49,862 bases of DNA. Source: an uncultured Clostridium sp. GTDB lineage: Bacteria; Bacillota; Clostridia; TANB77; CAG-508. The position numbers were made by a program, and so were the translations under genes. Numbering within the stretch: position 1 is the first letter of the stretch; each line of letters starts with the position of its first letter. Under the pieces are notes generated by a model that worked only from the letters and a program-made list of their open reading frames with translations, was not told the origin of the DNA and searched no databases. The DNA lies in contig CANTGH010000008.1 in the NCBI GenBank assembly GCA_947653235.1, forward strand, positions 1 to 49,862. Reading direction: 5' to 3'. Positions 1 through 8,901 of the stretch are shown here, piece by piece.

Positions 1-19
1 AACTATAAGTTTTTTGTTT

Positions 20-44
20 CCCCCAGTATAACTGGGGGTTTTCT
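20..44 (+). terminator. Rho-independent terminator of an upstream plus-strand gene
   Basis: An 8-bp perfect stem (CCCCCAGT / ACTGGGGG) with a 3-nt loop is followed by TTTTCT. No gene precedes it inside the window, so it probably ends a gene lying to the left. Confidence 0.75.
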
Positions 45-51
45 CTAAAGT

Positions 52-90
52 TAAAAAAAACACCGCATTAAATTTCAATGCGATGTCTTT
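52..90 (-). terminator. Terminator of the gene at 99-788
   Basis: On the minus strand ACATCGCATT pairs with AATGCGGTGT (one G-U pair) and is followed by eight or more T. It lies just after the stop codon. Its 3' arm resembles the hairpins at 7233-7268 and 10808-10840. Confidence 0.8.
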
Positions 91-98
91 TAATATTT

Positions 99-788
99 TT
101 AAACTGGTGATGTATCTTCCGTCCAAGGGAGAGGAGTTTCACCCTTCTCCCATTCCTCATACGTACAGCCAAACTGACTGTAATGCACTGTTTTTCCATT
201 TTCAAAGGTATGATCTTCTGGATAAAAATCAGCATATTTTTTCGGTAGGAAAACTCTCGTAATACCATCGATTCTTTTTCGTCCAGTAAATGGCTTGTAG
301 GAATTTTCTATACAACCACTACCTTCACACCGTTGGCAAATCGTTGCAGTACCATTGTAACATGTAGGAGTAATATATAATCCCGTTCCTCCACAATCAG
401 AACATTCCTTTTCATTTGTCATTTCTCCCTGCTCATTGATATCAATCGTGTCTTTCAGCGATCTCTTCAACTCATCCTCTCGAACAAAAAAAGTTCGTGC
501 TCGTCCATCAAAATAGTTGAATTTTATTGCTTTTGGTGATTCGCCAGTCTCAGGATCGTTAGAAGCCCGAACCCACTCCATAGCTTCCTTAATCCTCTTA
601 GCATTCAGTTGAACTGTTTTAACTTTTTCTTCCCCTTGATTGTCAAACAGGGTAATTTCCACCTTTGCCTGTTTCTTAGATTGTAGTTCAGCCAGAACGT
701 AGTCAGCCATAGAATACAGACCTACATCCATTATCCGCATTCCTACTAGCCAATCTTCCTTATCAATTAATGTTTTCCATGTTTTCAT
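99..788 (-). CDS. Unknown protein with DnaJ-type CxxCxGxG cysteine motifs, probably foreign
   Basis: I do not recognise the family. The 229-residue product has cysteine clusters at residues 129-159 (CSDCGGTG, CQRCEGSGC) that follow the CxxCxGxG pattern of DnaJ-like zinc fingers, so metal binding is likely. There is no signal peptide or membrane segment. I chose the ATG at 788 because AAGGAGG lies 7 nt upstream; an in-frame ATG at 842 has no such site. It has its own promoter (847-875) and terminator. Oddly, it uses CGG three times in frame (codons starting at 737, 569 and 332), each followed by uninterrupted coding sequence, while no other intact gene in the window uses CGG in frame. That codon usage and its richer base composition suggest recent transfer, for example from a phage. 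Function unknown. Confidence 0.7.
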   Translation of the reverse strand: MKTWKTLIDKEDWLVGMRIMDVGLYSMADYVLAELQSKKQAKVEITLFDNQGEEKVKTVQLNAKRIKEAMEWVRASNDPETGESPKAIKFNYFDGRARTFFVREDELKRSLKDTIDINEQGEMTNEKECSDCGGTGLYITPTCYNGTATICQRCEGSGCIENSYKPFTGRKRIDGITRVFLPKKYADFYPEDHTFENGKTVHYSQFGCTYEEWEKGETPLPWTEDTSPV

Positions 789-846
789 GAAAATTCCTCC
801 TTCCCAACAGGGGTTGCTATAATTTAACTTTAACTGTTTCATTTAT

Positions 847-875
847 ATGATACTTTATTTTACATAAAAAGTCAA
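847..875 (-). promoter_or_regulatory. Promoter for the gene at 99-788
   Basis: TTGACT (870-875), 17-bp spacer, TATCAT (847-852), reading leftwards. It diverges from the murE promoter. Confidence 0.7.
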
Positions 876-901
876 GTTTTTTCCAAAATTTTCTCTTTTA
901 C

Positions 902-930
902 TTTACAAATTTTCTCACTTATTATATAAT
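902..930 (+). promoter_or_regulatory. Promoter for murE
   Basis: TTTACA (902-907), 17-bp spacer, TATAAT (925-930). It leaves a leader of about 90 nt before the murE start. Confidence 0.75.
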
Positions 931-964
931 TAGATCAGCTATTCAAACAAATCCAGTTACGGAT

Positions 965-997
965 GATGTATACAGTTACAAAATAACTATATACATC
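965..997 (+). promoter_or_regulatory. Hairpin in the murE leader
   Basis: GATGTATA pairs with TATACATC and AGTTA with TAACT around a CAAAA loop, with one internal mismatch. There is no T tract, so it is not a terminator. It could be an RNA control element or an inverted-repeat operator; I cannot tell which. Confidence 0.45.
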
Positions 998-1028
998 GAA
1001 AATTTTATATTAAAAAGGGGATTTTCTC

Positions 1029-2536
1029 ATGAAATTAAGTAAACTCATCTCTTCAGTAGATGTTAGAAATAAAGTTGGTGATCTAGATTTAGATATCACA
1101 AATATACATTCTGATTCTAGAAAAATAAAAGAAGGCGGACTTTTTGTCGCCATCAATGGTTTTGCCAAAAATGGAATTGAATTTATTCCAGCTGCTATTG
1201 AGAACGGCGCAAAAGCCATTATTGTCGAACCAGATGTGGATGTTCATTCTTTAAATATCAGTGGCGAAATTCCTGTTATCGCAGTTGAAAACACAAGAAA
1301 AGCATTGGCTCAAATATCTTGTGAATTCTATGATCATCCTTCCAAAAAATTAAAACTAGTGGGTGTAACTGGTACAAAAGGTAAAACTACCACCACTTTC
1401 ATGATAAAATCTATTTTAGAGACACATGGTTTTAAAGTGGGATTAATTGGGAGCATTGCTGTTTATATTAACGGAGAAAAAATAGAAGACACGGATCGAA
1501 CTACTCCTGAAAGTATTGAAATTCAAAAACATCTGGCAACCATGTGTGAACGTCATACCGATATTGCCATTATCGAAGTTTCTTCTCAAGCGACAAAACT
1601 TGACAGAGTAACTGGCTGTGATTTTGACGTTGGCATTTTCACAAATTTAAGTGAAGATCACATCAGTCCAAAAGAACATCCTAATATGGAAGACTATTTC
1701 CATTGCAAATTGCAACTTTTAAAAATGGCCAAATACTGTGTTATCAATAACGATGACGCAAAAGTCAAAACCATTGCTGAATTATTACCAGACAAAACCA
1801 TCAAAACCTTTGGTATTGACAATCCATCGGATATTCGAGCTAATCGCAATGATGTCAAAATAACCGATTCTTTGATTGATTTTTCAATTAATTATCAAGG
1901 CAAACAAGAACAAATCAAAGCCGCTATTCCTGGAAAATTCAGTGTATATAATGCTTTGGGAGCAATTACCGCTTGTTCTTATTTTGATGTCTCTGCCGAA
2001 ACTATCCGCAAAGCCTTGAAAGACTTAAAAGTGCTTGGTAGAAGTGAACTTGTGCCAAATCCATTAGGCATTACCATTATGATTGATTATGCCCATACAC
2101 CTTCTAGCTTAGAAAGCATTTTAACAGCCGTTAAATCTTACGCCAAAGGACGTGTTATTTGTGCTTGGGGGGTAGGTCGGTGACCGTGATAGTGCCAAAC
2201 GACCTATCATGGGCGAAATTTCTGGACGATTAGCTGATTTTACGGTTTTAATGTCTGATCAAGTTCGCACCGAAGACCCTTTGAAAATCTTAAAAGAAAT
2301 TGAGGTTCGGTATTATTCCGACTGGAAAACCTTATAAAATCATTGTTGATCGAACCGAAGGTATTCGTTATGCAATTTCCCTAGCAAAATCTGGCGATAT
2401 GATTGTTATTCCTGGATTAGGTCACGATTTGTATTTGGAAAAAAATGGTGTAAAGTACCCTTATGATGAACGTAAAATCATTGCTCAATTAATCAATGAA
2501 ATGATTGAAAGTGGAGAGAAAACTCCTATTTCATAA
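1029..2536 (+). CDS. murE: UDP-N-acetylmuramyl-tripeptide synthetase MurE, read through two +1 shifts at CGG
   Basis: Mur ligase that adds the third amino acid of the peptidoglycan stem peptide in the cytoplasm. Visible features are the ATP loop GVTGTKGKTTTT (about residues 113-124), TTPES, EVSSQ and, after the first shift, GGDRDSAKRPIMGE, RTEDP and a C-terminal GLGH. The DAP-type DNPR motif appears as DQVR, so the amino acid added is uncertain. Read with two +1 shifts, at 2178 (GGT C GGT) and 2308 (GTT C GGT), the product is 501 residues, normal for the family. Both shifts are C|GGN at an in-frame CGG and no other lesion is present. The start ATG follows AAGGGG. Own promoter at 902-930; ends at a bidirectional terminator shared with pdaA. 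Confidence 0.92.
2178..2181 (+). other. CGGT +1 shift site 1 in murE
   Basis: The frame entering is GTA GGT CGG TGA. Skipping the C gives GTA GGT GGT GAC, the conserved GGDRD of MurE. Without the shift the protein stops at once. Confidence 0.85.
2308..2311 (+). other. CGGT +1 shift site 2 in murE
   Basis: The frame entering is GAG GTT CGG TAT. Skipping the C gives GAG GTT GGT ATT and continues into the C-terminal domain. This shift has the same direction as site 1 and does not compensate it. Confidence 0.85.
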
Positions 2537-2572
2537 AAAAATCTCATCTCAGAGTAGAGATGAGATTTTTTA
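2534..2572. terminator. Bidirectional terminator between murE and pdaA
   Basis: AATCTCATCTC pairs perfectly with GAGATGAGATT, with an A tract on the left and a T tract on the right, so it can end both convergent genes. Confidence 0.9.
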
Positions 2573-2574
2573 TT

Positions 2575-3361
2575 CTATTTCTCAAATTCATTCAATGACT
2601 TAAATTCATACCCCATTTGTTTTGCTTCTTTTATCATGCTATCGAGCATCGTTAAATTGTCTTCAGATGTGCTGTGTAGCAAAATAATGGCTCCGTTGTG
2701 AAGATTATCCAATACTTTCTTTTTACCATAATCGCTTCTGCCTTGTTTGGATTGATCCCAATCGTCATAAGCATTGGACCACAATACACTGGTATAACCT
2801 AAATTTTCTACAATACTAGCAGTTCTTTGGCTAAATTCGCCTCTTGGTGGTCTAAAATATGTCATTTCGTAACCTGTGACTTCGTAGACACTATTGTGCA
2901 ATTTCATGATTTCTTCCTTGATTTCATCATCTGAAAGTCCTGGTAAACATGCGTGATTGACTGTATGATTTCCCACAATGTTGCCATTTTGAATCATTTG
3001 TTTGACTAAATCTGTTGCAGTATTGACATAATGTGCAGTTATGAAAAAAGCAGCTGTCACATCATTGTCTTTTAGAACTTTTAAAAGTTCTTCTGTATAA
3101 CCTGCTTCATAGCCTGCATCAAACGTTAAATAAATATATTTTTTCTCTGGATTTCCTATCGCCATTCCGATTGAATTCTTCTACTACTTTCAGACTTTCT
3201 GCATCTAAGACAGCCTGTTCATGATTTTCTCCTCTTCGAAATCCCCATGCCAATGTTTCATTACTCAATTCTTGGTCTGCTTGAGAGGCTAAAGAAAATT
3301 GCATGATACTAACTACTAATATCAAACAAATAAAACTATATCTTATGATTCTATCTTTCAT
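2575..3361 (-). CDS. pdaA: PdaA-type peptidoglycan deacetylase (spore cortex), one +1 shift at CGG
   Basis: NodB-family polysaccharide deacetylase. In spore formers the PdaA type removes acetyl groups from muramic acid during muramic-delta-lactam synthesis in the cortex. An N-terminal hydrophobic signal segment is followed by the PdaA-type WGF motif and the catalytic motifs LTFDAGYEAGYT, GNHTVNH and RPPRGEFS, then a C-terminal ILLH. Read as one frame after a +1 shift at 3169 (AAT C GGA) the product is 261 residues, normal for PdaA. The join falls between the N-terminal region and the deacetylase domain, where both pieces are needed. The ATG at 3361 follows AAAGGAGGAG. It faces murE and shares its terminator. 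Confidence 0.88.
3166..3169 (-). other. CGGA +1 shift site in pdaA
   Basis: TTC AAT CGG AAT becomes TTC AAT (C) GGA ATG GCG ATA GGA. The two halves of the deacetylase join with a Gly at residue 65. Confidence 0.78.
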
Positions 3362-3421
3362 ATTCTCCTCCTTTTGTTACAACATATTCAAAGTTGCTAA
3401 AAATATGAAAAATATTATATA

Positions 3422-3451
3422 AAAAAAAGCAAGTCATAAAAGACTTGCTAA
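3422..3451 (-). terminator. Terminator of the Spo0E-like gene
   Basis: AGCAAGTC pairs with GACTTGCT around TTTTAT and is followed by a T tract on the minus strand. Confidence 0.85.
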
Positions 3452-3452
3452 C

Positions 3453-3596
3453 TTACTTTTTTAATTTCTCATTATAAAATTTCGCAATTAGCTTGTCTAA
3501 TTGCACGCTTAAATCATAGATTACACTATAATCTTCTCCATTTTCTATACTTTTATTTAATTTATCTCTTAATTCACAAATTTCATCATTTAACAT
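3453..3596 (-). CDS. Spo0E-family aspartyl-phosphate phosphatase
   Basis: This 47-residue protein has the Spo0E-family layout: two short helices and the signature SVQLDKLI (family pattern SQxLDxLI). Family members remove phosphate from Spo0A~P and so delay sporulation. I placed the start at 3596 because AAAGGAG lies 9 nt upstream; a longer reading from 3638 has no such site. It stands alone between its own promoter (3661-3689) and a terminator, typical for these small regulators. Which response regulator it acts on cannot be read from sequence. Confidence 0.85.
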   Translation of the reverse strand: MLNDEICELRDKLNKSIENGEDYSVIYDLSVQLDKLIAKFYNEKLKK

Positions 3597-3660
3597 AATG
3601 CATCGCTCCTTTTCTTTTTCACTTACCAGGTATGCCATTTTTTTTCGTTTCTATACCTTC

Positions 3661-3689
3661 AAAATACCACATTAATTCGTCAATGTCAA
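3661..3689 (-). promoter_or_regulatory. Promoter for the Spo0E-like gene
   Basis: TTGACA (3684-3689), 17-bp spacer, TATTTT (3661-3666). Confidence 0.65.
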
Positions 3690-3703
3690 TAACAAATCAA
3701 CAT

Positions 3704-4534
3704 TTAAAGTGGTTTTTTGTAGACTTTTTTCTGCAATTTGGAACTTTTTAATCTATTAAATGTGTATATCATCCTTTTTTTCAACAGCATTATACCTGAA
3801 AATACAAAAATCGCACCTGACAAAATCTGTGAAATTCTGAACTGATACAACATCAAACTATCCATTCGGATACCCTCTATTAACATACGTATACACGAAT
3901 AAAATAATAAATACAAAGCTACTATTTCTCCTCTAAATCCTCTATGTTTTTGCAGAACTCTTAACACACAAAAAATGAGAAAAGTCGCTACCGATTCATA
4001 TAAAAACGCTGGATGTACTTCTTGGTAACCTTCTATCGTATGAATTCCCATTCGAAAAATATTTGTGGTTTGTGTCCCATAAGCTTCTTGGTTAAAAAAA
4101 TTTCCCCATCTTCCAATTGCTTGACCAAGTGCTATAAAAGGTGTTACATAATCCAAAAAGTCAAGAACATCGACTTTGTACTTTTGACATCGTTTCAAGA
4201 TAACAAAACAACCTGCCAATAAACCTCCATAAATCGCCAAACCACCATCTCTTATAAAAAATATTCTCCACATCGATTTTTCATAATTTTCAAAATTAAA
4301 TGCAACATAATAAATTCTAGCACCAATAAAACCAACGATAATTGCTAGCATCAGCGTTTCTGATAAAAAATCTATCTTTATTCCAAATTTCTCTTTTGAA
4401 CGATACATACATACCATTGCCATCAAAATCGCTACCACAATGCAAATTGCATAAAAATAAATGTCTACACCAAACCATCTAAAGGCAATCGGTTGTATTG
4501 GAAAGGTTAAACCAAATCCTGGAAAATGAACCAT
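3704..4534 (-). CDS. lgt: Prolipoprotein diacylglyceryl transferase
   Basis: Membrane enzyme that transfers diacylglycerol from phosphatidylglycerol to the lipobox cysteine of prelipoproteins. The 276-residue sequence has about seven membrane segments, RDGGLAIYGG, the Lgt signature IGRWGNFFNQEAYG, and PAFLYES before the last helices. Length is normal. The ATG follows AAGGAG by 6 nt. It lies 9 nt after ymfH and is probably the last gene of the ymfF-ymfH-lgt unit. No in-frame CGG codon was found. Confidence 0.95.
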   Translation of the reverse strand: MVHFPGFGLTFPIQPIAFRWFGVDIYFYAICIVVAILMAMVCMYRSKEKFGIKIDFLSETLMLAIIVGFIGARIYYVAFNFENYEKSMWRIFFIRDGGLAIYGGLLAGCFVILKRCQKYKVDVLDFLDYVTPFIALGQAIGRWGNFFNQEAYGTQTTNIFRMGIHTIEGYQEVHPAFLYESVATFLIFCVLRVLQKHRGFRGEIVALYLLFYSCIRMLIEGIRMDSLMLYQFRISQILSGAIFVFSGIMLLKKRMIYTFNRLKSSKLQKKVYKKPL

Positions 4535-4543
4535 ATATTCTCC

Positions 4544-5809
4544 TTATTTTGATTTTACAATAGAAATCACTTGTTTTTCCTTTTTAAAGACTTCTTGTAA
4601 AACTTGCATGATATATTCTTTGTCTAAACTTTTAAATTCTTCAAAATAATCGAGTGGATTAATCCCTCTAAAATAATTTTGGATAAAGGTCGTGGCAATG
4701 CTTCCAACATCGTTGTAACTTTTGACATATTCACCATAGAGTTTCTTTTTCATTCTGTCAAAAACTTCATCTGTAATACCATTTTGTTTTAAATTTTCAA
4801 TTTCCTTTTCTATTTTATCCATTACTTCATCATATTTCTCACTTTGACCTTGTATCAAAACATGGGAATACGTTTTACTGTTTTCGTATATAAGACCTGG
4901 CTCTGATTGCAAAATGCCCGCATCATACAATTCCTGATACAATTCTGAACTATCACCAATCAAAATATTAAATAATACGTCTAACGCTAAATCTTTTTTC
5001 ATTTGATTTTCACAAACTACTTCATCTTTATAACCAATGATGAAAATTGGCATACTAATATTCATTTGTGCTTCTACTCTTTTTTGCACAATTTCTTCTG
5101 GTTCTTGTTCATAAATTCTTTTTACAGTTTGCATAGAATTTTGCAAAGTCATTCTTTTTTCAATTTCTGAAATTACTCTTTCTGGTTCAAAATCTCCACA
5201 AAGTACAATTACCATTTTATCTGGTCGATAAAAAGCATCATACGTTTCATATAATTTCTCCTTTGTAATTTCTGCGATAGTTTCTTTTGTACCTGCTACA
5301 TCAATATTGATTGGATTTTTATGATACATGGCTTTAATCACATTCATATAAACTTTCCAATCTGGATAATCATCATACATCATAATTTCTTGTTCAATGA
5401 TACCACGTTCTTTATTTACATTTTCATCTGTAAAATAGGGATTTTGAATATAATTCATAAATTCATCCAAACTTTCCCAAAACTTGTTGTTATTATCTTC
5501 AAACAAATACGCTGTATGATTGTTTGTTGTATAAGCATTGGCATTTACTCCCATGCTAGAGAGCACATCTAAACTATTGGTTCCATTTTCTTGTTCAAAA
5601 AGTTTATGTTCCATATAATGTGCAATTCCATCTGGTACTACAATTTCTTTATCGTCTACCATAAATTTACGATCAATTGAGCCGTAATTTACTCCCCAAA
5701 TAATATACTTTTTCTGTGTTTTCTTAGGTATAAGAATCACTTTCAATCCATTGGATAATTTTTGTGTATATATTTTTTCTTGAATTTGATTGTTTTCGAT
5801 AACTTGCAT
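4544..5809 (-). CDS. ymfH: M16-family zinc peptidase, YmfH type
   Basis: Peptidase M16 protein of 421 residues with the inverted zinc motif HYMEH (about residues 66-70) and a downstream glutamate cluster (RGIIEQEI), so it is probably the active partner of a heterodimer with the gene upstream. In Bacillus this pair (ymfF/ymfH, also written YfmF/YfmH) has been linked to modification of elongation factor P; the role here is inferred. The ATG follows GAGGAGG. The gap to ymfF is 20 nt, and lgt follows. Confidence 0.9.
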   Translation of the reverse strand: MQVIENNQIQEKIYTQKLSNGLKVILIPKKTQKKYIIWGVNYGSIDRKFMVDDKEIVVPDGIAHYMEHKLFEQENGTNSLDVLSSMGVNANAYTTNNHTAYLFEDNNNKFWESLDEFMNYIQNPYFTDENVNKERGIIEQEIMMYDDYPDWKVYMNVIKAMYHKNPINIDVAGTKETIAEITKEKLYETYDAFYRPDKMVIVLCGDFEPERVISEIEKRMTLQNSMQTVKRIYEQEPEEIVQKRVEAQMNISMPIFIIGYKDEVVCENQMKKDLALDVLFNILIGDSSELYQELYDAGILQSEPGLIYENSKTYSHVLIQGQSEKYDEVMDKIEKEIENLKQNGITDEVFDRMKKKLYGEYVKSYNDVGSIATTFIQNYFRGINPLDYFEEFKSLDKEYIMQVLQEVFKKEKQVISIVKSK

Positions 5810-5829
5810 GTTTTCCTCCTCATTTTTCT

Positions 5830-7110
5830 TTATTGATTTTTTAAGAAATAAATGGTATTTATTTGTATGCTATTGGCAATTTCTATCACATCTTCTTTTG
5901 TGACTTGTTGAATATTTTCTAGATATTCTTGAATTGTGGTATTTGTTTTTGAAATTTCTTGACCAATATAATAAATCATTCCAGTATCTTGTTCTGTCTC
6001 AATGGCAACAATTCCCGCCTTGACAAATTCTTTTGCTGATTCTAAATCTTCTGCTGTAAAATCGCCTCTTTTCATCATTTCAAGTTGTTCTTTAATCAGA
6101 TTAACTGCTTTTTCAAAATTGGGGATTTCAATTCCAGCACGAATAAAAATATTAGATTTCTGTTTCACATACAAACTTTTTATCGAATAAGCCAAGCTTT
6201 CCTTTTCCCTCACATTTTGGAAAAGTAAGGAATTGGCACTACTTCCCAAAATCACATTGTATAATAAGGTTTTAAACTGAAATTTATCGCATCTTGCATG
6301 TACATCCATACCAATGACTAATTTCCCTTGTGTCACTTCCATAGTTTCCACAATTTGATTAACACTCTCTATCTTTGGCTTGTCTTGTGTCAACTCATTA
6401 TTTAAAATATAATTTTCAATTCTTGGTCGCAATTTCTGAATATTTTCATCATTTAGGATGATTTGTTTTACCTTTTCTTCTTCCAAATTACCTGATAGAA
6501 AAATATCAATTTTGGAATTTTGAATTAAATTCTGATAATGCTCTGTCAACTCTTCTGCATTTATTTTTTCTAAGTCTTCTAAATAACCATATTTATATAA
6601 TCCAAATCCACTTTCACCATACATTTTCGCAATACAAGTTTCGTAGGCATACAAATCTTTGTCATCAATCTTACTTTTGATGATTTTAGCCAAATTTTCC
6701 TTTTCCACTTTCAAATAATCTTCTTTGAATTTTCCATTTTCCAATAACGGATTAAACACAATATCCAATAAAATATGCATTGCATTTTTTAAGATTTCTT
6801 CTTGATGAAAACTAAATCGATCTTCAATGGCATCCATATAAAGACGCAAAATTTGATTATCGCCATATTTATCAATACCACATTCGAAAGCCGTACCATA
6901 CAATTCTTCTAATGCTTTGCTTAATTCTAGTTGTGTTTTATAATTGGCTGTACCGCGCCTTAACATACTAACGATTAGAGCATTTTTGGTTACATTTTCT
7001 TTGGTAAGTGGTACTGTTATCATACAAGATAACATATTCGTTTTAAACAAATCTGTTTGAATGATATGTGCTTTAATTCCCTGTTTTATTTCAAAATCTT
7101 TTTTTTCCAT
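5830..7110 (-). CDS. ymfF: M16-family protein lacking the zinc motif, YmfF type
   Basis: This 426-residue protein has the M16 fold (two halves; RRGTANY and a C-terminal region with YSIKSLYV) but no HxxEH in the N-terminal half. It is therefore the non-catalytic partner of the adjacent YmfH-like peptidase. First gene of the ymfF-ymfH-lgt unit. The candidate promoter is TTTTCA-17-TATACT at 7171-7199, with another promoter further up separated from the gene by a hairpin. The ribosome site AAGGAG is unusually far (about 13 nt) from the ATG. Confidence 0.88.
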   Translation of the reverse strand: MEKKDFEIKQGIKAHIIQTDLFKTNMLSCMITVPLTKENVTKNALIVSMLRRGTANYKTQLELSKALEELYGTAFECGIDKYGDNQILRLYMDAIEDRFSFHQEEILKNAMHILLDIVFNPLLENGKFKEDYLKVEKENLAKIIKSKIDDKDLYAYETCIAKMYGESGFGLYKYGYLEDLEKINAEELTEHYQNLIQNSKIDIFLSGNLEEEKVKQIILNDENIQKLRPRIENYILNNELTQDKPKIESVNQIVETMEVTQGKLVIGMDVHARCDKFQFKTLLYNVILGSSANSLLFQNVREKESLAYSIKSLYVKQKSNIFIRAGIEIPNFEKAVNLIKEQLEMMKRGDFTAEDLESAKEFVKAGIVAIETEQDTGMIYYIGQEISKTNTTIQEYLENIQQVTKEDVIEIANSIQINTIYFLKNQ

Positions 7111-7170
7111 CTATTTTAAACTCTCCTTGTTTTTACTTATTATTTTAATTTTTGAAAAATTTATACATTT

Positions 7171-7199
7171 AGTATATCACGAAATTAATTTTTTGAAAA
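7171..7199 (-). promoter_or_regulatory. Candidate promoter for ymfF-ymfH-lgt
   Basis: TATACT (7171-7176) has TTTTCA 17 bp upstream. The -35 is weak. Confidence 0.45.
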
Positions 7200-7231
7200 T
7201 AACCAATTGCATTAAATTTTCCTAAAAACAA

Positions 7232-7301
7232 CAAAAAAAGACCGCATTTAATAAACATTCGGTCTTTTCTTTATTTTACCATATTTTTATTCATTTGTCA
7301 A
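7232..7301 (-). ncRNA. Promoter-terminator cassette A (about 40-nt transcript)
   Basis: TTGACA (7296-7301), 17 bp, TAAAAT (7273-7278), then within about 40 nt a hairpin AAAGACCG / CGGTCTTT followed by a T tract. It is similar over its length to cassette B at 10808-10879. The product could be a tiny RNA, or the hairpin could simply end sleB while the promoter is an attenuated upstream start for ymfF. Confidence 0.4.
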
Positions 7302-7321
7302 TGGTTTGATGATAAGTTACT

Positions 7322-7994
7322 TTATTTGCAAAAAATGTGTTTTCCAATTGTTAATACCTGTGGTCTACTCCAAATCCATGCAGATGTTGCTGTATCTGGA
7401 TTAAAATAATAAACACAACCGTGATGTCGGATCCCAACCATTAATGGCATCTTGTGCTGCTTTTTTAGCGTTGTCATCATATCCTAAATTGATTTGTCCA
7501 TCCGCCACACATGTATAAGCTCCTGATTGATAAATAACACCAGAAACCGAATTGGGAAATCTGGAATCAGCTACTCGATTCATAACTGTTGCTGCAACTG
7601 CTACCATTCCATTATATGGTTCTCCTCTTGCTTCCCCATAAACCAAATGACTGAGCAAATTCAAATCACTATTATTACTACTTGTCCCTCCACCAGAAGA
7701 TGTATTGGATTGAATTCCTAATGCTGCTAACGTTTGGGAGCCTGCTACGCCATCTGCAGTTAGACCATTGCTACTTTGAAATTTTTTGACTGCTTCATAA
7801 GTTTGAGAACCATAGACCCCATCAATGCTTCCATTATAAAATCCCCAATCTCGTAATTTGGTTTGAATTTGTTTTACTTCATCTCCATTTGATCCGTACT
7901 GTGACAAGGCATACGCGACTGGCAAGCGAAATAAAATCCACCCTAAAAATATACTTATTACAATAATTCCAATTGCATATTTCAAATTTTTCAT
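7322..7994 (-). CDS. sleB: SleB-type spore cortex-lytic hydrolase, one +1 shift at CGG
   Basis: Cell wall hydrolase of 223 residues. An N-terminal membrane or signal segment is followed by a peptidoglycan-binding domain (about 35-90, with GSIDGVYGSQT) and a Hydrolase_2 (SleB) domain containing the catalytic VYGEARGEP. The family C-terminus, YYFNPDTATSAWIW and a closing IGKHIFC, appears only after a +1 shift at 7421 (TCA C GGT); without it the protein ends RLCLLF. SleB proteins degrade spore cortex at germination. ATG at 7994 follows GGAGGG; an in-frame ATG at 8006 is poorly spaced. Confidence 0.9.
7418..7421 (-). other. CGGT +1 shift site in sleB
   Basis: GAT CCG ACA TCA CGG TTG becomes ACA TCA (C) GGT TGT GTT TAT TAT, restoring the family sequence DPTSGCVYYFNP. 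Confidence 0.87.
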
Positions 7995-8117
7995 AATTCC
8001 CTCCATCTTTTAGCCTATTTTTTACCATTTTTGAAATTTTATACATTTTCTTGAATTTTGTAACATTTTCGTAATAAAAATGTAATGAAAATAATATATT
8101 TTTTTGTCAAATGAGGG

Positions 8118-8146
8118 TTGCTATTTTTTGCCATTATTTGTATAAT
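8118..8146 (+). promoter_or_regulatory. Promoter for the gene at 8175-8897
   Basis: TTGCTA (8118-8123), 17 bp, TATAAT (8141-8146). Confidence 0.65.
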
Positions 8147-8174
8147 AAAAGTAAATTATAGAAGGAGTAAACTT

Positions 8175-8897
8175 ATGGAATTTACGAAAGATATCGAATT
8201 TAATCATTCTCCCACCGCGAATCAAGAATTAACCATTACTTATCGTGGTTTTTTAGCTAGTTCTGAAACGCTTAGTATTGTTTATGGTTTTGGCGAAGCT
8301 TGGAAGCATACAACTGAAACTTCTATGATGAAAACAGAAAATGGCTTCATGGTAAAAATTAATTTATTAGATTTTGATACTTTCAATTTCTGTTTTAAAA
8401 ATGCAAACAATGAATGGGATAATAATTACCATTTCAACTTTGTTTGTTCTATTTCACCATCAACTTCTAGTCAAACCACTACCGACCAATTTGATATTAA
8501 TGCTTTAATTGAAGAAATTTTAGAACCAATTAACTTCAAAACAACGGAATCATCTACTATTGAAATTTCAAGCAAACCTATTGATTTGGGAGAAGAAGTT
8601 GGTCATATTCTATCGGAAATTTCTACAGAAACAATTCCTCAAGAAACAAAAATATATTCTACTCTTGATGAAATTCTTTCTGGTACTGTTATTGAAGAAA
8701 AAACAATTGATTTATTTGAAACACAAACATCTTCTAAAACCAATATAGAAACCGCCCTAATCAAAAAAGAAGATCCTTTTATGATTAGTGCTAGAAAATT
8801 GAGTAAATTTTATTTGCTTCGAAAACGTATTCGTTTATCTCTTTATAAATTATTTATTAAGCTACCAACCTTAATTTTTGGTCCAGAAGAACAATAA
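8175..8897 (+). CDS. Carbohydrate-binding (CBM25/53-like) protein
   Basis: The first 95 residues resemble the starch-binding module found in clostridial proteins: a YGFGEAW strand, MMKTENGF, then FNFCFKNANNEWDNN, which is the family's characteristic end. The middle is a low-complexity Ser/Thr/Glu-rich stretch and the C-terminus is basic (RKLSKFYLLRKR). There is no signal peptide, so it may bind intracellular glycogen, which would fit the GH15 and glycogen phosphorylase genes elsewhere in the window; that is inference. The ATG at 8175 follows GAAGGAG. It stands alone with its own promoter and terminator. Confidence 0.7.
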   Translation: MEFTKDIEFNHSPTANQELTITYRGFLASSETLSIVYGFGEAWKHTTETSMMKTENGFMVKINLLDFDTFNFCFKNANNEWDNNYHFNFVCSISPSTSSQTTTDQFDINALIEEILEPINFKTTESSTIEISSKPIDLGEEVGHILSEISTETIPQETKIYSTLDEILSGTVIEEKTIDLFETQTSSKTNIETALIKKEDPFMISARKLSKFYLLRKRIRLSLYKLFIKLPTLIFGPEEQ

Positions 8898-8901
8898 AAA
8901 C

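Noticed and set aside
61..90. CRISPR-like or riboswitch-like element at the left end
   Set aside because: The only structure is a simple terminator; no repeats or conserved aptamer core were seen.
2178..2311. Classical programmed frameshifting as in prfB
   Set aside because: No stop codon in the A site, no upstream Shine-Dalgarno-like sequence at a fixed distance, and no common slippery codon in the P site.
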